This document shows positions 44,190 through 55,745 of a stretch of 64,000 bases of DNA, piece after piece; positions within the stretch are counted from its first letter, which is position 1; each line of letters starts with the position of its first letter. Made by a program: the position numbers and the translations under genes. The notes beneath the pieces were generated by a model. The model ran no database searches. It was not told where the DNA came from and saw only the letters and a program-made list of their open reading frames with translations. The DNA comes from Apoda limacodes (taxonomy: Eukaryota; Arthropoda; Insecta; Lepidoptera; Limacodidae): contig OX291545.1 in the NCBI GenBank assembly GCA_946406115.1, positions 22,439,153 to 22,503,152 of the forward strand. The letters are read 5' to 3'.

Positions 44190-44770
44190 TGTTGCATGAT
44201 AAGACAAAAGTCATGTTCAACCACCACGTCGTGCCAATGCCAGTATACGTCGCGGGTACCTTGCTCGAAGCAATCGAGAATTGAAGGAGGAGGACAGAAA
44301 ATCCAACTGGGTCAGAACAATTTTGCTAGCTCGGGTGGGCCACTTCGCCAAGTCTTGACGTCGCCTATATGGCAGAGTCTTTGACCAGTGCGTCCTACCA
44401 GTCATGACTTACGCCGCCGAAACATGGACACTTACAGCAGGGCTGGTCCACAAGTTCAAGGTCGCGCAGCACAGGACATCAGGAAGAGAACCGAAGTTAC
44501 CGACATAGCTCGCAGAATTAGCAAGCTGAAGTGGAAATGGGCTGGCCAAGTCTGTCGGACGACCGATGGCCGATGGAGCAGACGTATAGTGGAGAGCGCT
44601 TATGGGAAGTCGAAGTGTGGGACGCCCTCCAGCCCGGTGGACCGACGACCTTAAAAAGGTGGCTAGTGGTGGCTGGATGCGGAAGGCAGAGGACCGGGAG
44701 AAATGGCGCGCCATAGAGGAGGCTTATGTCTAGCAGTGGACCGGTGTGAGCTGATATGATGAACCAAATG
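44190..44770 (+). mobile_element. RTE-clade LINE, C-terminal end
   Basis: Plus-strand frames give KTKVMFNHHVVPMPVYVA, then RTILLARVGHFAKS, VFDQCVLPVMTYAAETWTLT, IRKRTEVTDIARRISKLKWK, a WAGQVCRTTDGRWSRRI block, RWTDDLKKVASGGWMRKAED and REKWRAIEEAYV ending at TAG 44731-44733. This is the region after the RT core and the conserved tail of RTE elements. At least four frameshifts and stops break it. The 3' tail (GTGAGCTGATATGATGA) fits the family. Copy is 5'-truncated, which is usual for target-primed insertion. Confidence 0.9.
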
Positions 44771-47700
44771 CTGCATCATTTCGGAGAGGACAGAGGTACT
44801 AGCCATTAGACATACAATTAACAATATATAACCAGTTTCATTTTTTGCACTTTTTTTTCTAATTTTAAACCTACAGTCAAACTTCAATTCTACGTGGTCC
44901 TAAACAACTATTGTATTAAAGAATAAAAATAAACTTTAATGAGAAACTCATAGTAGACACACACTTTATGTACTCAAAGCGTCAAACAAAGTGGCAGCAG
45001 AGCTGGATTGCATTTATTTACATGTAATTAGGTCGATGTCAGTGATCGACGGCATCGGATGTCCGTGTAGAGGCAACAATCCATTACACGCTGTCAAGCC
45101 GGTGTGTGGCCAAATCGTCCGTCTATACCAGTGTATGTATATATTATACGCAAACGATCGGTAAGGGCTCCAATATCGAACGGTAAACAATAAAATTTTG
45201 TTGTTGTTCAGTTCCAGTTCAGTTATACCTGTTCCATAAAGTCAGTATTGTTTATTTCTTAACTACGTTTTTCCGTTATCAAATCCCTGTAATCACATAA
45301 GAAAAAGATTTTAATAGGAAAACCAGGACAATCACAACTTTGCTTTTAACATTCTATCCTTATATACATTAATTGTTCATTTGTTATAGCTTATGAAAAT
45401 TAGCACAGGTGTAGTTGAAAAAACGGAGCAGAACCCCCAGGAATAAACATAACAAACTTATTAAACATAATTTATTTAGATTAGCTAAAGTTATTGTTTG
45501 ATAAATAAAACTTCCTATTTGTATAAGCATATAGTTACTATAGTAATCCTACCATAATAACCGAGCCGTGGAAAATAATTGAAAAATCAAAAACGTAAAA
45601 GATTAATTTTAAGAAAACTGAAAAAAGACCTATTTTTGGTCCAGTAATGATAAAACATTGGGACACATTTTTAGGAAGATTTGAGCCGATCTAGATTTTT
45701 AATGGGTTCCGACTGTTAAAACAGCTATATTCGGCATTAGAATTTATGACTACTGGACTTATTTTATCTTTTCAGTGTTTATTTATGTTAATTATTTTAC
45801 ACAGTTGGGTTTTCTAATTTTTAATTCATTTATTTTTATTTGACACTTTTTATTCATAATTATACGACGTTAAATATTACAATCTTTCGCAATTTTTTGA
45901 AGGAGTTAATATTGTGAAGATTATAAAGTAGCTTGCGGTACTCTCATCTCTCGAATATTCATCATAATTCATAAGTATGAAGATCTAAGAGAGAATGGTT
46001 GCTAACTAACTTTAAATCGTTATAAATTCGTAATGGTCATTCATATTGAAAAATGATAAGAGAAACCTAAAGATGATTTTGAAATACCTATTCAATGATA
46101 TCCCACTTGACATACTTCGTCGACTTTAATTTGTTTATTTTTCACAATATTGCGTTTGGTTATCGCCATACAAAAATTTTGATTTTTGTCATATTTTTAG
46201 TGACACTCGCAAGACTTTAAGACGAGTCGATTGACGTAAGAATCATCAAATTAGGTCCAAGCGTTTGGTCTGTAGAGCTATATATAGGCTGGTAAACACA
46301 TAACCTTCCTTTGCATCGCGCAGTCGGGTAATAATATTATAATGTACGGTCGTGTGTACGTAATACGGTGGTAAAATACAACAAAGCAAACTCCTAGTTC
46401 TGTAATCCATTCAATGTATTACTATGCAAGTTGTACCCCTATCTTACTACAGGCTGAGCCGATCTGTTACCAATATTTAGACTAAAACGAATTCCTTTCC
46501 AATCGTTCTAATGTAAGGTCTATCTCTTTGAATCAAAGGTGATTTTACAGCACAGCTATCTCCAACTTACGACATTTTTCATCGAAAAATCCATGTTATA
46601 TTGAAAAGCTGCTGGGTGCATTCACTGGATGCACGAAATTTTCCATAAGGATGAAAGCAAACAAGATAGCCATTGGGGTTCATGTGAATAAAGTGAACTG
46701 GAAACGCTATCAACTTATATATGGCTATGCATCATAAAAGACATCGTCTGACACTTATTGACTTTAAAGGGGTATTCTAGGGTTATTATTATCTAATCAC
46801 TAAGCGTCACATGCTTTAATTAATTAAGCTCTAAGCTTTAAGAAGCTTTAAGAAGTTCAAAGTCGATTTGCAATCGTTTTTGTAGATGTGATTTTCGTAC
46901 AAAATTATAAAAATTGAAAAGTTTTTAAGATAAGCTTGCAAAGAAAATATAATCTACCTCGTTCGTTTTAGTATAACTTTTGAATGACGGTAAAAAGTAC
47001 ATATTAAGTGACTTATACAGGGTGGAAAAACCGTAGTCGCCGTGGTTGGAAAAAACTCTAAATTTTGATGATGGCATTTAACTGAAAGAAAACATTGCAG
47101 TTACAACACATAATTTAGATAATTCACTCGTTTGACCTGGAAATGAAACGAGTAAAATATGAACACAAAACAGATCTATGATAACAATACTTAGTTAAAA
47201 AATACAGAAAAAAACAAATAAAGGAATTATAATATGAAATGTTGATTATTTTACGGCTAAAGCTTAAATAGTAATGAGTAACATGACCTCACAAAACAAT
47301 TACGGTGTTAGATCTGAGGACCTCACAGGCCAACTAATGGTCTAGACTAGTATATTACAGTCCAGAATTTAAGTATTAAGGGCCATATAAAAGTCTTATA
47401 GTAGGTACAATAACTATTTTCGATCCTTTTTATCAAAATACTAAAACTATAGAAATTATTTTGTGTTTTCTTATTTCCCTGGTTCGATATCCGACTTAAA
47501 TAGAAGATTTATCAAAATCCTTTGAATGCAGTCTTAATTATAAAGTAAAGGAATGTTTCCTTTTAGTAAAATATCATCATCAATATTTATGGTACTTTCC
47601 CTCCAACTACGGCTCTAAAAGAACCGCCAAACATTTGTCAAAAACGATACAAGACAATATGTGCTCGATATAACACTCAAAACAAAACTTTTTTTAAAAT

Positions 47701-47989
47701 GTCTAATTGTATTTTGATATCAATTCTTTAATGGTACATTTACACAAGGGGAAGGATGACTTTAGACATTTATAAAATAAGATAATTATTTTTGTAGAAA
47801 TGCGTCCACTTTATTTTATCTTTACTCATTTGAATATAGTTCCACGGAAGGTAGCAATTAATTTCTGAGTGTAGTCACAAAATTTTTCATTTTAATTAAA
47901 CTTCAGAGTAGAACATCGTCAGCTAATTAACTCGTTAAAAGACTGACTTTACTTGTATCATCTTTTTAGGGTTGCATACCAAAATTTAA
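44771..47989. other. Long gene-free AT-rich stretch
   Basis: TCGACGGCATCGGATGTCCG and neighbours at 45040-45190 are GC-richer. CTTATACAGGGTGGAAAAACC at 47012 resembles the start of a dispersed repeat. GGTGCATTCACTGGATGCAC at 46614 folds. Nothing else named. Confidence 0.4.
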
Positions 47990-48140
47990 AATAATTTTGG
48001 TGGAGGAAAACATCGTGAGGAAACGTTAAGAAAAAAAAAGACGTATGTGAAGTCCACAATCCGCACTGGGCCCGCGTGTGGACTATGGCCCAAATCACAC
48101 TCACTTATGAGTGTAGGCCTTACCCTAACTGTGGAGACGT
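47990..48140 (+). repeat. LINE/SINE 3' tail of common lepidopteran type
   Basis: TTTGGTGGAGGAAAACATCG then TGAGGAAACG, ACGTATGTGAAGTCCACAAT, CCGCACTGGGCCCGCGTGTG and GACTATGGCCC. I remember this ordered block from the tail of abundant lepidopteran retroposons. A relative is at 300-455 on the minus strand. Confidence 0.7.
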
Positions 48141-48439
48141 ATGAAAGCTGGCGAGACAAGTACCAAAATGTAGAAAAATCGTCCGGCAGCAACTACCGCA
48201 CAAGTTACTTCTCTTTGTTTGTGTTGTTGTCAAAGAATTTTGGTAAAATTTTAATCAATAAAAACTAGTTTCATCGAAATCTTGGAATTTTTGTGAAATG
48301 TATAGACAAAAAAAACTCTTTCAATATTGCAAACTGATTTGATATTTGTAAAAAAAAATTAGGTTGATTCCGGATAAAGAGGAATCGATAGAAATGACAA
48401 GGTATACGGTCCCAAAAAAACTCACGTAAACACAGATTC

Positions 48440-48443
<4 letters not shown>

Positions 48444-48516
<73 letters not shown>

Positions 48517-48520
48517 TGTG
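48444..48520 (+). repeat. (GT)n microsatellite
   Basis: About 35 GT units, nearly pure, with a C at the start and a T interruption near 48513. Long enough to be length-polymorphic. Alternating purine-pyrimidine DNA of this length can adopt Z-DNA. Confidence 0.97.
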
Positions 48521-49239
48521 AGTTCCCTACCTTTTTATTTTTTTATTTTTATCGTTTTATTATTTTTTTTCGTCTATGAACCTTAATAGTTTTTAAGCTC
48601 CAATGAAATTTAAATTGTAGAGTAAGAGACGGTTACATAAATTCCATGTAACGTAATATCAAAATAGGGTAAGAAATTAAACTGTATTTTATAGTAGCCG
48701 CAGAAATTTCGTTATGTTTTTGAACAATTAAAGGTGAGTTCAATGACATTAGATAACTAGTTTTTGACAAAAATTTTATAAATTTAAAATAAGTAAATGA
48801 AATAAAAAAGCAATTACTTAGTTTCCACTCAGTGTCTGTTAAAGTTAGTAAGGGCAAATAATGAGATCGCTTTTAATATAAAAGCGCAATCCCTCCCCCA
48901 TGTTTTTTCTTTATATCACTCGACTGTGAATGCTTTTATGTTCCTTTATTGATAAAATAGCTATTATTGCTATTTTGTGCTTATTTCTTTGTGCTTTAAT
49001 TGCTTTCATTTTCTATCTTGACTTACATTATTTAGCAGCGGAGGTACTTTTCCGATATATTATCTTTGCGAGGACTTCGGTATCTTAATTGACTCAGTAT
49101 ATTTCTTGCATTGACACGTAAGCTACTTTAAGGGAGGAAAAAATAACCTGAAACTTTTTATTATGAGTATATGCTACTTGGGCAATCACACAGTGGGAAC
49201 ACCACGTACCCTGTGAAAGGATCAGTCCTAAAATAAAAA

Positions 49240-49780
49240 AAAAAAACGGGTTGCACTCCGGGAGTGCCGGCAGAAGTGAAAACATACAACTTTCATCTTT
49301 TCATCAACCCCATTTCCTCTTTCTTTTTATTCCTCCCATAGAGTTTAACATTTCTTACCCATGACTCCCTCGTAGCCTAGTTGGTAGTGTGATGGACTGC
49401 CGTGCAGAGGGTGTGGGTTCGATTCCCGCACTGGACAAACATATATGTAATAAGCATTTGTGTTTGTGTTGAGTCTGGGTGTACTTATGTATGATGTGTA
49501 TGTATTTACAAAAAAAAAGTAATATATATGTATTTATATCCGTTGTCTGGTACCCATATCACAAGCTTTGCTTACTTTGGGGCTAGACGGCGCTGTGTGT
49601 AATGTCCAAAAATATTTATTTATTTATTTATTTATCACGAAAAAAAAATGGACTACGCCGCTAAAGATATGGCGTGGCATTATGGTTTCCGTTTAGCAAA
49701 TTTTATGGCGTGGCATTATGCGAGTTCATTTTTTAGGCATCATTTTTTACAACCCCAACGCCGCCAAAGAAGTTTTACTT
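49240..49780 (+). repeat. GCACTCCGGG...AACGCCGCCAAAGAAG element, copy 2, with SINE inside
   Basis: Left block GGGTTGCACTCCGGGAGTGC and GCAGAAGTGAAAAC at 49248-49284; right part GACTACGCCGCTAAAGATAT and ACGCCGCCAAAGAAGTTTT at 49655-49780. The SINE at 49362-49636 interrupts it. A 42-base unit with ATGGCGTGGCATTATG occurs twice (49668 and 49705). Partner of 13425-13910. Confidence 0.65.
49362..49636 (+). mobile_element. tRNA-derived SINE, best-preserved copy
   Basis: A box TAGCCTAGTTGG (49373-49384) and B box GGTTCGATTCC (49416-49426) at proper spacing. Then ACTGGACAAACATATATGTA, GTTGAGTCTGGGTGTACTTA, ATCCGTTGTCTGGTACCCAT, GACGGCGCTGTGTGTAATGT and a (TTTA)n tail at 49611-49636. The tail and intact promoter make it the youngest-looking of the ten copies. 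Confidence 0.9.
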
Positions 49781-50259
49781 AAAAAATTAGTAAGATGATT
49801 TCGAATTCGGGAATCGATATAACAAAATTTTATTTACCTAATAATAAACGCATAGTTTTTTTTTTCAATGACAGAATAATGGTAACTCTTTATTAATTAT
49901 TGGACTAGGCTAACGTCTTAAAGACATTTATCAGATTATGTGCGCCTGTAGAAATAAAACAAAACTAGCCTAAAACTATTGAAAAAAAAGAGGGAAAGAA
50001 GCGCACCAAGCTTTTCTGACCTAGGCAGCGGCGAGCGTCGCGGTGCCACAATATATAAAGAAAGCGTATGAGGTGGGCATATGCAAAATGCGATAAATTG
50101 ATATAAAATGCAATGTATTACTGAGTGAATACATTATAATATGCGAGGAATTATGTACCTTTCTGATGGCTAATAAAAGGTGGCAGTGTTGTAGTGAATA
50201 TTGGAATGCGACTCTTTTGCTTGATTTAGCGATGGATGTTGCTTCTTATGTTTGATTGC

Positions 50260-50748
50260 TTATACTGCTGCTATACAATACAGGTAAAAAGACCTCGCCT
50301 GAGTAAAGTAAAGAGGAGACAAGGAGATGATGGAGGCATGCCCGGGGATCGGAAGCCTAAAACCTACTGATCTCTCAGAATGTTTATCGTTAACATTCGT
50401 TAGTGGCTTCAAGTTACATCGGCTGAGCTCACAGACGGTTTGAACATCTCTCGCCTTACGTTTCGATCCGTTTGATTGGGTCAAATACGAATATGAATTC
50501 AGTGCCGAGCAACTTGAACGACGACAACAGATTACACAGTGTAGAAGGGTAAAGGTCCTTGCCCCGAGCTGCCTGTCAGAGTCGAAAAACTGCGAAAGAA
50601 GGCAATTATTGTTATATTTAAATTGACACGTAAACCGTTGCCAAGTTGCGGGGAGTCGGACGCTGATTACGCGAAGGCGACAGTGATACTTCACCTACGC
50701 GACTGGTAACAACTCATGGAATCATATTTGGCTCGCGACTAAATTCCT
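50260..50748 (-). other. GC-richer segment downstream of candidate promoter
   Basis: Distinct from its AT-rich flanks and from the repeat families here. The minus strand is open for 144 codons (50694-50260) but begins with GTG and has no ATG, so it is unlikely to be a translated ORF in a eukaryote. A possible donor, TAG|GTGAAGT, lies at about 50697. It could be a 5' UTR exon, a non-coding RNA exon, or an unrecognised repeat. Confidence 0.25.
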
Positions 50749-50776
50749 GAAAAGCTGCGATACTGAATATTATATA
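50746..50776 (-). promoter_or_regulatory. Candidate TATA/initiator promoter, minus strand
   Basis: Minus strand TATATAA at 50776-50770 and TCAGG at 50750-50746 put the presumed start (the A, 50748) 28 bases after the first T of TATA, which is within the normal window. The sequence downstream becomes GC- and CpG-richer than its surroundings. Chance is possible in AT-rich DNA, but spacing plus the composition change are worth noting. Confidence 0.3.
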
Positions 50777-50960
50777 AATAATCTAACTCACACTTATTCT
50801 ATCGTTAATCGATCAAATAAACTATAAACTATAATTCTTCGTACTTGAACTGATAATATACCTATACATTTAACCTGTTTATGAATCCTTGATCATGTAT
50901 GGTGTGGACGCCGGCTTGAAATGAAAATATATCATTTATAATCTACGACTAAAGTTACAT

Positions 50961-51121
50961 GGATTCAGTGGGGCTTATTGCGTCTTGCTCTTCGGAGTGT
51001 GTTAAGCATGGGGCGTGAATTCCATGGCTGTTCCATTGGTACATAACAATTAGTACCTACACAAAGGTTCAGTGGGGTTTATTGCGTCGTGCTCTTCGGA
51101 GTGTGCTTAACACGAGGCGTG
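50961..51121 (+). repeat. Tandem duplication, 57-base unit, about 105-bp period
   Basis: GATTCAGTGGGGCTTATTGC and TCTTCGGAGTGTGTTAAGCA at 50962 recur at 51067 as GTTCAGTGGGGTTTATTGCG, with GCTCTTCGGAGTGTGCTTAA. About 50 of 56 bases match. Non-coding, function unknown. GC-richer than neighbours. Confidence 0.85.
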
Positions 51122-51335
51122 CTCTCTTGACAATGTCGTGTCTGTGCGAACGGATGTCATACTCTTTGGCCTAAGGCTGAGTGTTTGTGCTATGCACGCA
51201 CAAGGAGAACTACATTTTTAGACTTCAGTCTTCAGCTTCGGCTGCAACGATAATTTAATGGTTATACCATTTATGATTTCACAGCTCTACTCCTGCGGGG
51301 GATGTGCGCTAAGTTAGCCTCGGTATGGTCACGTA

Positions 51336-51402
51336 CCGTGGGAAGCACTGGGTGGAGCTTCCCGCCTTTTTATTTTGTTAAGAAAAAATAAAAAGCGCAT
51401 AG
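51336..51402. repeat. Two adjacent hairpins
   Basis: GGGAAGC...GCTTCCC (51340-51363) with a 10-base loop, then CTTTTTATTTT...AAAATAAAAAG (51366-51395). The pair looks like a terminator but is in a eukaryotic repeat-rich context, so I treat it as a foldback. Confidence 0.55.
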
Positions 51403-51683
51403 GGGTAGAGGATACTATTTTCAATACTAGAACGGTGTTTCAGTCTTTCTCTTAAATAATCTGCGGTCTACGTTATACAATTAGGTCCTACCACTTAGAC
51501 GATCACATAGCCAAACCTTCGAAAACTATATACTTCAATTTTCAAGATTCGTGTTTTTATTGTCTTTAATCTTTTATTTCCATACTGGTTAGTCAGGTAG
51601 GTGTACGTTAAGGGTAGGAAGTATATTATGTTCTTTGGGGGGGTTAGTTACAGTACCTTGCATGTAATCGGAACATAAGTATA

Positions 51684-51966
51684 AGTATAAATAAATAAAT
51701 AATATATAAATATTTTTGGACATTACACACAGCGCCGTCTGGCCCCAATGTAAGCAGAGCTTGTGTTATGGATACCAGACAACGGATAAAAATACATATA
51801 AATAACTTTTTTTTGTAAGTACATACATATCATACCTAAACCCACCCAAGCTCAAGACACGCACAAATGTTTATAACATAAATATTTGTCCAGTGCGGGG
51901 ATCGAACCCACATCCTCTGCACAGCAGCGGGGCACACTACCAACTAGGCTGCGAAGGAGTCACATA
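51684..51966 (-). mobile_element. tRNA-derived SINE, full-length
   Basis: Minus strand TGACTCCTTCGCAGCCTAGT, B box GGGTTCGATCCCCGCACTGG, GACAAATATTTATGTTATAA, GTCTTGAGCTTGGGTGGGTT, ATCCGTTGTCTGGTATCCAT, GACGGCGCTGTGTGTAATGT and an (ATTT)n tail on the plus-strand left side (51690-51710). Same family as 49362. Confidence 0.9.
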
Positions 51967-52437
51967 ACATAACCTTAGTGTATTTACTAAAATGATTTAT
52001 TTAATACCAATAAAATACTCTTTCCTCCTATTGACTAAAGAACAGGTTGTTTGTACTGTAATGAGCTGAATGACTAAGCAATTATGACAATTCATCCGCA
52101 AGCAGTCAGAGAGGCAAATGGTGAGATCAATTTCAACAAAGGCACAATCTCTCCCCCATGTTTTTCCGACTTCCATGTGAATGGCATTGTTAACATTCTA
52201 TGCTCTTATTAAAGATTTTATTTCGATATCATTCTCTTCAAAAATAAGTAAAAGATGAGTATTTCTGTTTTTGTAGTCATGTGTTATGAGCCTTTCAGTT
52301 ATTAGTTATAATGCGTCTATTATTTAAATATAAATAGATTTAATAAATCAACTATTTTTAAACGACTTTAAAAAAAAAAAAAAACCCGACTGCAAGAACT
52401 AAAAAGAAGTAAATAAGTGTCCCTAAAACATACCAAA

Positions 52438-52630
52438 TATCTTCTTATCTGTATATACGAGTTTAAAAGGCAACCGTTACTGACTGACTGACTGACTGAC
52501 TAATCTATCAACGCACAGCTCCAACCACTGGACAGATCGAGATGAAATTTGGCATACATATAAAAAATGCATTTTTTTAAGGTTTAAGCAGCTGCAGGGC
52601 GTGCCGAAAAATTGGACATACATACATACG
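52438..52630 (+). repeat. Helitron-like repeat with (GACT)n
   Basis: ACGAGTTTAAAAGGCAACCG, (TGAC)5-6 at 52479-52502, TCTATCAACGCACAGCTCCA and CTGGACAGATCGAGATGAAA. A common lepidopteran Helitron-like 5' part. Downstream CATACATACGCTCGAAAAAC and ATTACCCTC match 30130-30165. Confidence 0.6.
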
Positions 52631-53199
52631 CTCGAAAAACATTACCCTCATTTCGTGTATCGTTTTTAATGAATCGATTAAGATAATCGTTTACGTAATT
52701 AATAATTGTAAACTTCTTTTGCTGTTCCGTATTTGCTGTCACTGTGCTATTTGTCTTTCTGTTTGTTTGCCATTAGTAAGAGACCAGTGACAAATTTAAT
52801 TTTAAAACTAATTTATATACTACTAATATATATACTTACTTCATAATGTTCTTTTCGGATACAAGGTTTTTCCGCGAACGAAGCAGAGATAAGGATAAGA
52901 TTGTTCTGAAATTTCTCCGTTAACTGCCGCATAATAAACAACACTTATCTTGATACAGTTAGATTTAGCTCTTTTATTTGTACAGTAAGTATTACTTCAA
53001 CACAGGAGTAATAGGACCATTAAATATGCTAACAGTTTTTGTCTGCAGATTAAGTAGCAATTTAATTTTATTTATGAAAATTATAATTTCTCAAATTATC
53101 AGTATTCTTTTTTCTGTTCAAATAAACCACCAAAAACATTTTCATGTAAAATGTTGCCAATAGGAATCGCAATGTCAAAAAGTTATCAGATCTCATGTA

Positions 53200-53400
53200 G
53201 AACCAAGCTTCTAACTCTACACGCCCTAACTCTATACCTTAGTCAAAATTTGTGACTCGACCGTTTTCTTACTACAAGAACTATTGTAAAACAGAAAAGT
53301 AATGAATAGTGAATGATTTTTTCATCTTACGCCCACGTGACGGTAGCGAAACGGCCAAGCCACATATTTTGACTAAGGTGTAGAGTTTGTAAAGTAAGTC
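53200..53400. repeat. Foldback element with ACCTTAGTCAAAAT arms
   Basis: Left ACCTTAGTCAAAATTTGTGA then CTCGACCGTTTTC (53237-53270); right, reversed, ACCTTAGTCAAAATATGTGG then CTTGGCCGTTTC. Arms extend to CTCTA(T/C)ACC on both sides. About 85 percent pairing over 40 bases, 80-base spacer. Confidence 0.7.
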
Positions 53401-53467
53401 TGTCGCATGGTAACTAGAAAGTTCGATTTTATCTTAATAAATCCAAATCTAAATAAATTTACAAAAT

Positions 53468-53701
53468 CGAGGTTTTTTAGATATCAATAAAATCTAAATT
53501 ATAAGAGCTATGCAATTGAAGCTTTTTATGTAGTACTTAATAAGTATAGTATTGACATCATATCCTGAGAATTTTGTTTATCTGGTACAATCCAAACCCA
53601 AGTTATGAGGGTTCAAAAAAACGACGAAGCACTTCGAGAAAAGGTAGGTAGTGCCCTTGCACTTCGCTTGGTTCGTTTTGGCAAGGGCACTACCGCGCCC
53701 C
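53468..53701 (-). repeat. Partial copy of the 12115 repeat, with its own hairpin
   Basis: Reverse complement of the segment at 12115-12335, with GTAGTGCCCTTG and CAAGGGCACTAC pairing at 53648-53692. In the 12-kb copy the corresponding hairpin has decayed. Shared blocks include CGACGAAGC and CCAAACCCAAGTTATGAGG (as CAAGTTAT/ATAACTTG). Confidence 0.75.
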
Positions 53702-55027
53702 ACAATTCAAGTGCATCATTCTAAGTTTTTAAAATTTATTTAAATAAAGTCTTATTCTGTTTGCAGATTCAATGTGGTTAAAGTCATAATGCAACGAAAT
53801 TAAAGAGACATAAATTTGTATGTCACAGTTATTTACATTTTGGATTATCTTTTTATTTAGATTATTAACATTTAGGTGCAAATGATAGCAATATCGTGTG
53901 AAAATGACAAATACGAAATTTAACTTAGTAGGTTTATTTTATATTTTTTTTGTTTTATTTTATTTTTATTTTATTTTTAATTTTATGAGGTATTCGTTAT
54001 AGCATGTTTTTATAGGAAAAGTGAAGGAATTTCACAGGAAAATCCGAATTACCAATATATTGGTATTTGTTTGTGAAATATTTCAAGTTTACAGTTCAAT
54101 GGGAAGTTAAAAAATTCTTCAGAATAACATTTTGTAAATCATTCTTCTTCTCATTCCTTTGTTTATATTTTTAAAAACAAAAATACAGTTTTTCTGTTTT
54201 TATTTACTTAACGAGTTCTACCCTGTACTCAACAATGTAACTCCACTCTTTAGGATTTATTTTTAGCGCCCCCCTAAAACCATTCAAAAAATATTTTTTG
54301 ACTATTTGTATGGCTTTAGGTCGACGAGGTGCTTATACTGTAAAAATTTAAAGACTGTAGCGTGAGTGACAATAATAGGGCTCCGTTTGGACCATTCGGG
54401 TACGGAACTCTCAAAATTTCGAATTATACAAACTTGCAACTTTTATTTGGATTTGGATTGAATTTGGGATAAATTTCGCAAAATTCTTTCTTAGATTCCT
54501 GCGTCATAGAAAGAAACATATTCAGAATACATGCTTCAACGTTAAGTGATTCCGGCTCGGCGATGATGAGTCAATGATAGATATGTAGATTAAAATATAT
54601 TGTCTATTGAAACCAAATAAGGACAGTTTAAAAAACACGAAACCTCTTATATTATCGCTATTAATTTTTACATTAATTATTAATAGACGCTTTTTCTATT
54701 ACAGGTAATTTATAAAATAGCCCGGCGTGTACAAAATACCTAGGAAGGTCGACTAGTCCTAGTAAGTATAAACACTCATTATCGATAGTTACAGAGATAT
54801 ACAGATATGATACTTAATTTTTTAGTTTTAAATGTGAGTTTTTTTTTCAGTTTTAGGCCTTTAATTAGGCCTTATTTTATTTTATCTTTAGTCTTATCAG
54901 AAAAATAATGTATCTTTCTAAGTAACGTGAAGTAAAGGAGAGCAAAATGATAGTAATATTCATATTTACTACACTAATAACAAGAACTTAAAAGTTACCA
55001 AAAATTCGAAACATATTGTAATTTTTA
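53702..55027. other. Gene-free AT-rich stretch
   Basis: (TTTTA)n-like low complexity at 53935-53985. A GTTCCGTA family crumb, GGGCTCCGTTTGGACCATTC and GTACGGAACTC, at 54378-54412. No ORF. Confidence 0.45.
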
Positions 55028-55745
55028 TAATTTTTTTTTAAACACTACACACAACGCCGTCTGGACCCAATCTAAGCAAAGCTGTGCTATGGATACCAGA
55101 GAACGGATACGAATACATATCTATACACATAATATATATATATAAAACAATCTCAAGACAAACACAAAAAAATTGGTTCTGCAGCAAGTACCGTACATGC
55201 AACTTCTCTTGAGAAAAATCCTTTTACAAAAAAAAATTAAAATAAACTGATAAAAATTCGAAATCAGCACCCTCGAAAACCCTTTACTACCCCTCGATAC
55301 ATGAAATTATAAATGAAATTTATGTTGCGTGCATAAAAAGTCAGTTTTTTACGGATGAAAAATGAACCGATTTATTTCAGACTCCTTTCAGATCTAAGTC
55401 ATGACGTGGCGTATCGATTGATATGTCCTCAGAGCGATTCGGTCCAGTAGTTATTGAGGAATCGAAACCCAAAATAAGTCTACATACATACATACATACT
55501 TACACACACACACACACACACAAACACACAGACATCACTCTAAAAATGATTGCAAATGATTCTCCAAGTCATGAAACGTAAAGCAAACACAAAATTTTCG
55601 ATTTCGATTTTCGGACCTATACCAAAAACTTCTCAAGAGAAGTTAATAATAAATATTTTTCTTGCGCAAAAATCGAACCCACGTCCCTCGATTCAGCAGT
55701 CGGGTCATTAGCCACGAAGCCGACGAATACTTAAACTATATACTA
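55028..55745 (-). mobile_element. SINE split by a 490-bp insertion
   Basis: Body half at 55028-55160 (ACACAACGCCGTCTGGACCC, GATACCAGAGAACGGATACG, CAATCTCAAGACAAACACAA) and head half at 55655-55745 (CTTGCGCAAAAATCGAACCC, TTCAGCAGTCGGGTCATTAG, CCACGAAGCCGACG) belong to one minus-strand copy. The insertion between them is annotated separately. CGGCTCC-type head. Confidence 0.7.
55163..55652 (+). mobile_element. Unclassified non-autonomous element inside a SINE
   Basis: ATTGGTTCTGCAGCAAGTAC, then AACTTCTCTTGAGAAAAATC near the left and CTTCTCAAGAGAAGTTAATA at the right, as inverted copies. The middle has TTTCAGACTCCTTTCAGATC, GAGCGATTCGGTCCAGTAGT and a (CATA)n-(CA)n run at 55484-55525. I remember it as a dispersed lepidopteran repeat with that microsatellite. 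Class uncertain; ends approximate. Confidence 0.55.

Noticed and set aside
49362..49440. tRNA gene
   Set aside because: A and B boxes are present but no cloverleaf acceptor stem or anticodon arm pairs properly, and the head is fused to a body shared by other copies. It is a SINE.
50260..50694. Longest open frame of the window (144 codons, minus)
   Set aside because: Starts with GTG, contains no methionine, has no domain. Not a plausible eukaryotic CDS, so kept only as a GC-richer segment.
51336..51402. Rho-independent terminator
   Set aside because: Hairpin plus T run looks right, but the window is eukaryotic and no upstream gene ends there.
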